64,000 bases of DNA. Origin: Anaerolineales bacterium. Its GTDB lineage: Bacteria; Chloroflexota; Anaerolineae; Anaerolineales; Villigracilaceae. Below are positions 59,244 to 64,000 of this stretch, piece after piece. The stretch is taken from contig JABTTV010000001.1 of NCBI GenBank assembly GCA_015075725.1, forward strand, positions 310,001 to 374,000, written 5' to 3'. Below the pieces are notes generated by a model. That model was given only the letters and a program-made list of their open reading frames with translations. It did not search any database and was not told the DNA's origin. A program made the position numbers and the translations under genes. Numbering within the stretch: position 1 is the stretch's first letter; each line of letters starts with the position of its first letter.

Positions 59244-60326
59244 ATGACTCTCAAACGCCTTCTTTCCTCTATCTTGTTTCCTCTTTTCCTCGTCTCCTGC
59301 ACTTACGAGATCGGTTCATCCACGCCCACGCCGGTGATCCAGCCCGAAGCGCTGAGTCAGTCCGAGGTCCCGTTCGAGGCGGTGATCACTCCATCGCCCC
59401 AGCCGTTTCAGTTCAGCCTTCCCACACCCGGCGCGGAACCGATCACGAACTGGCGTCCGCCTCTTTACCCGGTGCCGTGGGCGATCTCTCCCTACGATCA
59501 TTTCTTTTTCACACGTCCCATTGCCGCAAACCAGACCAACTGGCCCGTTGCGGATTATCGTTATGGCGGCGTGTTCTTTGGGCGCAATATCGTGCATACC
59601 GGTGTGGACATTCCTTCGCCCGAAGGCACACCGATTTTGGCGGCAGGACCCGGGACGGTGGTTTGGGCTGGTTGGGGTTTGTTTCTTGAAACGCCCGGCG
59701 ATACGACCGACCCGTATGGTTTGGCTGTGGCGATCCGGCATGACTTCGGTTATAACGACCAGCAGTTATATACGATCTATGCCCACATGAGCCTGATGAA
59801 CGTGATCGTCAGCCAGCATGTGGAAACGGGCGAAGTCATCGGCTTCGTCGGTTCGACCGGCGCGACGACGGGTCCGCATCTGCATTTTGAAGTGCGCTTC
59901 CCGAATAATTCCTTCTTCTATACATATAATCCAGAACTTTGGATCGCTCCCCCGCAGGGATGGGGCGTATTGGCGGGACGCATCGTCAACGAAAAGGATG
60001 AACTGATTCAGCAGATGGAAGTTTTGGTCGCGCCCGAACGCGCCTCGCGCACGTTCACGGTCCGCACTTACGGCAAGGGCGGCGCGGTCAACCCGGACCC
60101 GTACTATCAGGAGAATTTAGTCCTGGGCGACCTGCCTGCAGGCATTTATAAAGTCTCGTTCAAATATGACGATGAGCGCGTGCAGACCTGGGTGGAGATC
60201 TTCCCCGGTCAGGTCACGTACTTCACGTATAAGAACGAAGAAGGTTTTACCGTCGCCCGTCCCCCCGCGCCGACGCTGGAGTTTTTGCCGGAGGTTTTGC
60301 CGCCCACACCAACTCCCAAACCATAA
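59244..60326 (+). CDS. M23-family peptidoglycan endopeptidase, lipoprotein
   Basis: A 360-residue lipoprotein with lipobox FLVSC (Cys17). A linker is followed by the M23 domain: HTGVDIPSPEGTPILAAGPG holds the first zinc His and Asp, YAHMS and HLHFEVRF the others. LytM-type enzymes cut peptide bridges of peptidoglycan. After the catalytic domain comes an extra beta domain (about 255-345; GRIVNEKDELIQQMEVLVAP), then a Pro/Thr tail. The start at ATG 59244 is chosen because the longer frame reads through a palindromic repeat. It probably sits at the cell wall. Confidence 0.92.
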   Translation: MTLKRLLSSILFPLFLVSCTYEIGSSTPTPVIQPEALSQSEVPFEAVITPSPQPFQFSLPTPGAEPITNWRPPLYPVPWAISPYDHFFFTRPIAANQTNWPVADYRYGGVFFGRNIVHTGVDIPSPEGTPILAAGPGTVVWAGWGLFLETPGDTTDPYGLAVAIRHDFGYNDQQLYTIYAHMSLMNVIVSQHVETGEVIGFVGSTGATTGPHLHFEVRFPNNSFFYTYNPELWIAPPQGWGVLAGRIVNEKDELIQQMEVLVAPERASRTFTVRTYGKGGAVNPDPYYQENLVLGDLPAGIYKVSFKYDDERVQTWVEIFPGQVTYFTYKNEEGFTVARPPAPTLEFLPEVLPPTPTPKP

Positions 60327-60327
60327 T

Positions 60328-60385
60328 CGCAAAGACGCGAAGGCGCTAAAAAACCACTTAAACTTTGCATCCTTGCGACTTTGCG
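60328..60385. repeat. CGCAAAG-type inverted repeat after the M23 peptidase gene
   Basis: CGCAAAG (60328-60334) and CTTTGCG (60379-60385) are inverted. Inner parts (GCGAAGGCG, CCTTGCGAC) are also related. It follows the stop codon by two bases and belongs to the dispersed palindromic type seen in this window. Confidence 0.65.
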
Positions 60386-60465
60386 TTAAAAAACCTTCCT
60401 ATCAGACCCTTTAGCGCCTGAACCTAACACTTGGAACCTGAAACTTGGAACCTCTTTTCGACCTC

Positions 60466-60493
60466 TTGACGTTTAGAACAACTGTGCTATACT
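60466..60493 (+). promoter_or_regulatory. Promoter of recA with candidate LexA-type box
   Basis: TTGACG (60466-60471) and TATACT (60488-60493) are 16 bases apart. Between them GAACAACTGTGC matches the GAAC-N4-GTTC SOS box of Gram-positive LexA in 7 of 8 fixed bases, so damage induction is plausible. recA starts 73 bases downstream of the -10 box. Confidence 0.7.
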
Positions 60494-60566
60494 CGCCGTA
60501 CCTTAACCCACCCGACCCCTGTCGAACCTGTATCCTTTGTGGTTAAGAAAAAATGGAGAAAAACAC

Positions 60567-61676
60567 ATGGCCAGAAAACGCGCCGCAGCCGCAGAGTCTG
60601 CACCCTCTCAAAACATCGATAACGCAAAACGCGCCGTTTTAGATAAAGCAGTCGGCGACATCCTCAAACGCTACGGCGACGGTTCCATTATGCGCCTCGG
60701 CGAAGCGCAAGGCATGGTGACCGAGATCATCCCCACCGGCTCGCTCTCCCTCGACATTGCCCTCGGCGTCGGCGGCGTTCCGCGCGGGCGTGTGATCGAA
60801 ATCTACGGGCCTGAATCTTCCGGCAAGACCACGCTTTGTCTGCACATCGTCGCCGAAGCGCAAAAGGCGGGCGGCACGGCCGCTTTCATAGATATGGAAC
60901 ATGCGCTCGACCCCGTCTATGCCGCGCGCCTCGGTGTGGATATTGACAACCTGCTCGTCTCGCAACCCGATACTGGCGAACAGGCGCTCGAAATTGCCGA
61001 GACCCTTGTCCGTTCGGGCGCGGTTGACGTTGTCGTCGTTGACTCCGTCGCCGCGCTCGTCCCGCGTTCCGAGATCGAAGGCGATATGGGCGACGCCACA
61101 ATGGGTGTTCAGGCGCGGCTCATGTCTCAGGCTTTGCGCAAACTCTCCGGCGCGATCAACCAGACCAAGACCTCCGTCATCTTTACAAATCAACTCCGCC
61201 AGAAGATCGGCGTCATGTTCGGCAACCCCGAAACCACCACCGGCGGTCAGGCTCTCAAGTTCTACGCCTCGCTCCGTCTCGACGTGCGCCGCATCCAGTC
61301 CATCAAACTGGGCGAGGAAGTCATCGGCAACCGCACCCGCGTCAAGGTCGTCAAGAACAAAGTCGCACCGCCGTTCCGCACCGCCGAGTTTGACATCATG
61401 TTCAACGAAGGCATCTCGAAGAGCGGCGATGTGCTCGACCTGGCGACCAAGTTCGAGGTCATCCAGAAGCGCGGCGCGTTCTTCTCCTACGGCGACATCC
61501 GCATCGGTCAGGGGCGCGAAAACGCCAAGGATTACCTGCGCTCCAACCCCGACCTGATGAACGAGATCGAGAGCGTCATCCGCCAGAAATCGTTGAGCGG
61601 CGAGATCGCCCTTCCGCTAGACATGGGCGACGGCGGAGGCGAAGAAGTCCCAGCCGGGAATGAAGAAGAAGCGTAA
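60567..61676 (+). CDS. recA: Recombinase RecA
   Basis: A 369-residue RecA of normal length. Walker A is GPESSGKT (81-88), Walker [11 protein letters not shown], and the DNA-contact loop 1/2 phrases are [22 protein letters not shown] and [23 protein letters not shown]. RecA forms filaments on single-stranded DNA, exchanges strands and triggers LexA cleavage. The start at ATG 60567 opens with the basic [11 protein letters not shown] lead. A terminator directly follows (61682-61709). The promoter upstream has a possible LexA-type box. Confidence 0.98.
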   Translation: MARKRAAAAESAPSQNIDNAKRAVLDKAVGDILKRYGDGSIMRLGEAQGMVTEIIPTGSLSLDIALGVGGVPRGRVIEIYGPESSGKTTLCLHIVAEAQKAGGTAAFIDMEHALDPVYAARLGVDIDNLLVSQPDTGEQALEIAETLVRSGAVDVVVVDSVAALVPRSEIEGDMGDATMGVQARLMSQALRKLSGAINQTKTSVIFTNQLRQKIGVMFGNPETTTGGQALKFYASLRLDVRRIQSIKLGEEVIGNRTRVKVVKNKVAPPFRTAEFDIMFNEGISKSGDVLDLATKFEVIQKRGAFFSYGDIRIGQGRENAKDYLRSNPDLMNEIESVIRQKSLSGEIALPLDMGDGGGEEVPAGNEEEA

Positions 61677-61681
61677 AATAC

Positions 61682-61709
61682 AGTGGACACGGAAACGTGT
61701 CCACTTTTT
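61682..61709 (+). terminator. Terminator of recA
   Basis: AGTGGACACG (61682-61691) pairs with CGTGTCCACT (61696-61705) over a GAAA loop, followed by TTTTTC. It lies 6 bases after the recA stop. Confidence 0.93.
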
Positions 61710-61712
61710 CTT

Positions 61713-62246
61713 ATGATGTCGTCCCGCTTCGTTCTTAGCCGATTCCTGATTCTCCCCTCCATCCTTTGTTTCGCTGCTGCTTGTTCCCCTCAACCCACGC
61801 CGACGCCTTTCCGCCCGCCGACAGCGATACAACCGACGGCGATTCCTCCAACGCCAACATCCACGCCCACACCCACCCTCCCGCCGACTCTGACTCCAGA
61901 CCTCGGTCCCTGCACAAATGAATTGACCTTCCTCGACGACCTGACCGTCGAAGACGGCACAACCTTCACCCCGGGCGCAGCCATTGATAAACAATGGCTC
62001 GTCCAAAACGACGGCACCTGCGATTGGGACTCAACCTACAAACTGAAATGGGTCGGCGGTTATACATTGGGCGTCAGCGAAGAACAGCCGTTATTCCCCG
62101 CCCGATCCGGGGTGCAAGTCACATTGCGCATCGTTTTCACCGCTCCCACCGAACCGGGGACGTATCAAACCGTCTGGCAGGCTCTCGACCCGGATGGGAA
62201 TATATTTGGCGATACTGTATACATGGAAATTATTGTAACGCCTTAA
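61713..62246 (+). CDS. Lipoprotein with NBR1-Ig-like domain
   Basis: A 177-residue lipoprotein. The lipobox is FAAAC (Cys24 when started at the first ATG 61713). A Pro/Thr linker (about 27-65) leads to an NBR1-type Ig-like domain: LTFLDDLTVEDGTTFTPGAA, then KQWLVQNDGTCDWDSTYKLKW and TEPGTYQTVWQALDPDG. In bacteria such domains occur in exported proteins of Chloroflexota and bind unknown partners. It starts 3 bases after the recA terminator, so it must have its own promoter further upstream or depend on read-through; none was seen with confidence. The permease gene follows 11 bases downstream. Confidence 0.87.
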   Translation: MMSSRFVLSRFLILPSILCFAAACSPQPTPTPFRPPTAIQPTAIPPTPTSTPTPTLPPTLTPDLGPCTNELTFLDDLTVEDGTTFTPGAAIDKQWLVQNDGTCDWDSTYKLKWVGGYTLGVSEEQPLFPARSGVQVTLRIVFTAPTEPGTYQTVWQALDPDGNIFGDTVYMEIIVTP

Positions 62247-62257
62247 TCGGATATCTG

Positions 62258-64000
62258 ATGACCTTGGAACAGTGGCTTGTCTTTGGCACGCTTTTACTCA
62301 CCCTCGTCCTTTTCGTCACCGGGCGCTGGCGGTATGACGTGGTTGCCTTGCTGGCGCTGCTTATCGTCACATTGACCGGGCTGATTCCAATCGAACAGGC
62401 TTTTATTGGCTTTGGCAACCCCGCCGTTGTGACGGTAGCGGCTGTACTTGTCCTCAGTCGCGGCTTGCAGAATTCGGGCATTGTTGGCATGATCGGATAC
62501 TGGCTTTCCAGTCTTAAGGGGGGTGTAATTATTCAACTTGCAGCCTTGACAGCCATTGTGGCATTTTTATCGGCATTCATGAATAATGTAGGTGCCTTGG
62601 CTTTAATGCTGCCGGTTGTGCTGCAGATATCGAAAACGAAAAAGATCCCCGCCTCAACGCTGTTGATGCCGCTGGCTTTCGCATCCCTGCTTGGCGGCAT
62701 GACCACTCTGATCGGAACACCGCCGAATATCATTGTTTCATCCTTCCGCGAGAGCACAGGCGCGCCACCTTTTGCCATGTTCGATTTCACGCCTGTCGGT
62801 ACGGGTGTAGCGGTTGCAGGCATTCTGTTCATTATTCTCATCGGCTGGCGGCTCATCCCCGCCCGTAAAAGCAGATCGGATGTCGAGGGCTTGTTCGATA
62901 TCGAAAACTACATCACCGAAGTAAAAATCCCCAAGAAATCAAGTGTGGACGGTAAAAGGTTGCACGAAATCGCAGATTTTTCCAAATCCGAAGTGATCGT
63001 GATCGGGTTGATTCGCGGCAGCGAGCGCCGTATGGAGCCGTCCGCACAGACCAAGCTGCTTTCGGGGGACATCCTCATTGTCAGCGCCGATGCTGAGAAC
63101 ATCAAAAAACTGATTGAAACTTCAGGACTGGAACTCGTTGGTGACAAGGAGATCCCGCCGTCAGAGCTCGATTCCGATGACGTCACCCTCTTCGAAGGTG
63201 TGGTGATGCCAAACTCGATCATGATTGGCGGCACGCCGCGTACGCTCAATCTGCGCGGAAGTTATGGTGTCAATCTGCTGGCGATCTCTCGCCAGGGAAA
63301 ACTTTTACGTGCCAGGCTCGATAGCACCCGTTTCCAAAATGGGGATGTATTGCTTTTGCAAAGCCATGTGGATACTCTTAAAGAAGTCATGGATCGGCTT
63401 GGATGCCTGCCGCTTGCCCAACGCGATCTGCGCCTCGTTACTCCAAAGGGACAGCTGTATCTTGCCCTCGGTATTTTTATTTCCGCCTTGATCATTTCTG
63501 CCATTGGGCTGCTCCCTGTGCAAATGGCATTCACTGCTGCCGTGCTCCTGATGGTTTTGACCAGGATCGTCAACCTGCGAGAAGCCTATGAAAGCGTGGA
63601 CTGGTCAATTATTATCCTGCTCGGTGCGATGATCCCTGTCGGTACAGCGCTGGAAACGACCGGTGGTGCGAAATTGATCGCTGAGTCGATCCTGCAAGTA
63701 TCGGCGGGACTGCCTCCTGCGGCAGCTTTGATCATTGTTTTAGTGGTCACCATGTTCCTTTCGGATCTGGTGAATAATGCGGTTGCGGTCGTGCTGATGG
63801 CGCCAATTGCCATTGGCATCGCGCAGGGAATGTCCGCTTCGGTTGATCCATTTTTGATGGCGATCGCGATCGGTGCGTCATGCGCGTTCCTCACGCCGAT
63901 TGGACATCAATCCAATACGTTGGTGATGGGACCCGGTGGATATAAGTTCGGTGATTACTGGCGAATGGGATTGTCGTTGGAAGCCATCGTTCTATTGGTT
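62258..64000 (+). CDS. SLC13/DASS-type permease with TrkA-C domains (cut by window end)
   Basis: At least 581 residues are visible and the frame runs off the window end. The first part has about five membrane helices (about 1-195), ending in the SLC13-type signature LIGTPPNIIVSS (about residues 152-163). Two TrkA-C-like regulatory domains follow (about 215-375; KSEVIVIGLIRGSERR, then GDILIVSADAENIKK). A second helix bundle begins near 395 and has SDLVNNAVAVVLMAP and a second signature, LTPIGHQSNTLVMGPGGY. Family members carry dicarboxylates, sulfate or related anions with Na+; the substrate is not given by sequence. ATG at 62258 has no strong ribosome site and follows the lipoprotein gene by 11 bases. 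Confidence 0.93.
   Translation, partial: MTLEQWLVFGTLLLTLVLFVTGRWRYDVVALLALLIVTLTGLIPIEQAFIGFGNPAVVTVAAVLVLSRGLQNSGIVGMIGYWLSSLKGGVIIQLAALTAIVAFLSAFMNNVGALALMLPVVLQISKTKKIPASTLLMPLAFASLLGGMTTLIGTPPNIIVSSFRESTGAPPFAMFDFTPVGTGVAVAGILFIILIGWRLIPARKSRSDVEGLFDIENYITEVKIPKKSSVDGKRLHEIADFSKSEVIVIGLIRGSERRMEPSAQTKLLSGDILIVSADAENIKKLIETSGLELVGDKEIPPSELDSDDVTLFEGVVMPNSIMIGGTPRTLNLRGSYGVNLLAISRQGKLLRARLDSTRFQNGDVLLLQSHVDTLKEVMDRLGCLPLAQRDLRLVTPKGQLYLALGIFISALIISAIGLLPVQMAFTAAVLLMVLTRIVNLREAYESVDWSIIILLGAMIPVGTALETTGGAKLIAESILQVSAGLPPAAALIIVLVVTMFLSDLVNNAVAVVLMAPIAIGIAQGMSASVDPFLMAIAIGASCAFLTPIGHQSNTLVMGPGGYKFGDYWRMGLSLEAIVLLV

Overview
The window looks like a chromosomal contig from a Chloroflexota bacterium of the class Anaerolineae. 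This is an inference from several features: many small lipoproteins with Thr/Pro-rich stalks, several M42 peptidases in a row, a MEMO-family protein, NrfHA, an alpha-type methylmalonyl-CoA mutase and genes that appear to be leaderless. The base composition is moderately GC-rich. The exception is 50.7-52.6 kb, which is clearly AT-rich and looks imported.

Layout. 1-4.4 kb (minus strand): lipoproteins and membrane proteins, including a LysM surface protein. 4.7-11.9 kb (minus): a TIR-TM-WD40 protein and a partner-switching set (STAS protein, RsbW-like kinase, multi-GAF SpoIIE phosphatase). 12.2-22.4 kb (plus): response regulator, REC-PAS-HD-GYP protein, SRP RNA with a clear promoter, paired membrane-anchored proteins, MEMO-family protein, PriA, a phosphoribosyltransferase and a Crp/Fnr regulator. 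22.6-30.3 kb (minus): DUF6174-like lipoprotein, nrfHA behind an exact class II CRP-type promoter, a PCu(A)C copper chaperone with an HTH-NosL-like regulator, a glycosyltransferase and SbcC. 30.3-35.3 kb (plus): a Thr/Pro stalk protein, three M42 peptidases and an S51-like peptidase. 35.4-48.8 kb (minus): small membrane proteins, serS under a T-box, tRNA-Glu, signal peptidase I, a phosphatase, two HExxH proteins, and a proposed modification locus. 49.0-54.7 kb (plus): mutase, AT-rich nuclease-like gene, HsmA-like protein and lipoproteins. 54.9-56.7 kb (minus): methyltransferase, zinc ribbon, PPOX protein and a GIY-YIG-like protein. 56.9-64 kb (plus): TolB-like lipoprotein, M23 peptidase, recA, an NBR1-Ig-like lipoprotein and a SLC13-type permease cut by the window end.

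The strongest candidate for an undescribed system is at 43.35-48.84 kb. A secreted, membrane-anchored DUF2207-like protein ends in a Cys-Ala ladder (CACACACAGCACACA, then GGGR). It is followed directly by two overlapping genes, each with a PqqD-like N-terminus and a radical-SAM-type body. One keeps the CxxxCxxC and SPASM cysteines. The other has lost all three cluster cysteines and looks like a pseudoenzyme partner. A methyltransferase follows. This arrangement suggests a RiPP-like modification of the C-terminus of a large membrane protein.

Other points of interest are the HTH-NosL-like regulator of a copper chaperone, an exact -41.5 CRP-type site at nrfHA matched by the RE...R recognition helix of a Crp-family regulator 2.6 kb away, a T-box with a plausible UCC specifier ahead of serS, several families of dispersed palindromic repeats (some contributing coding sequence), and a nonsense codon followed by 46 sense codons in the AT-rich nuclease-like gene. 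All product calls come from reading motifs by eye; no database search was run.
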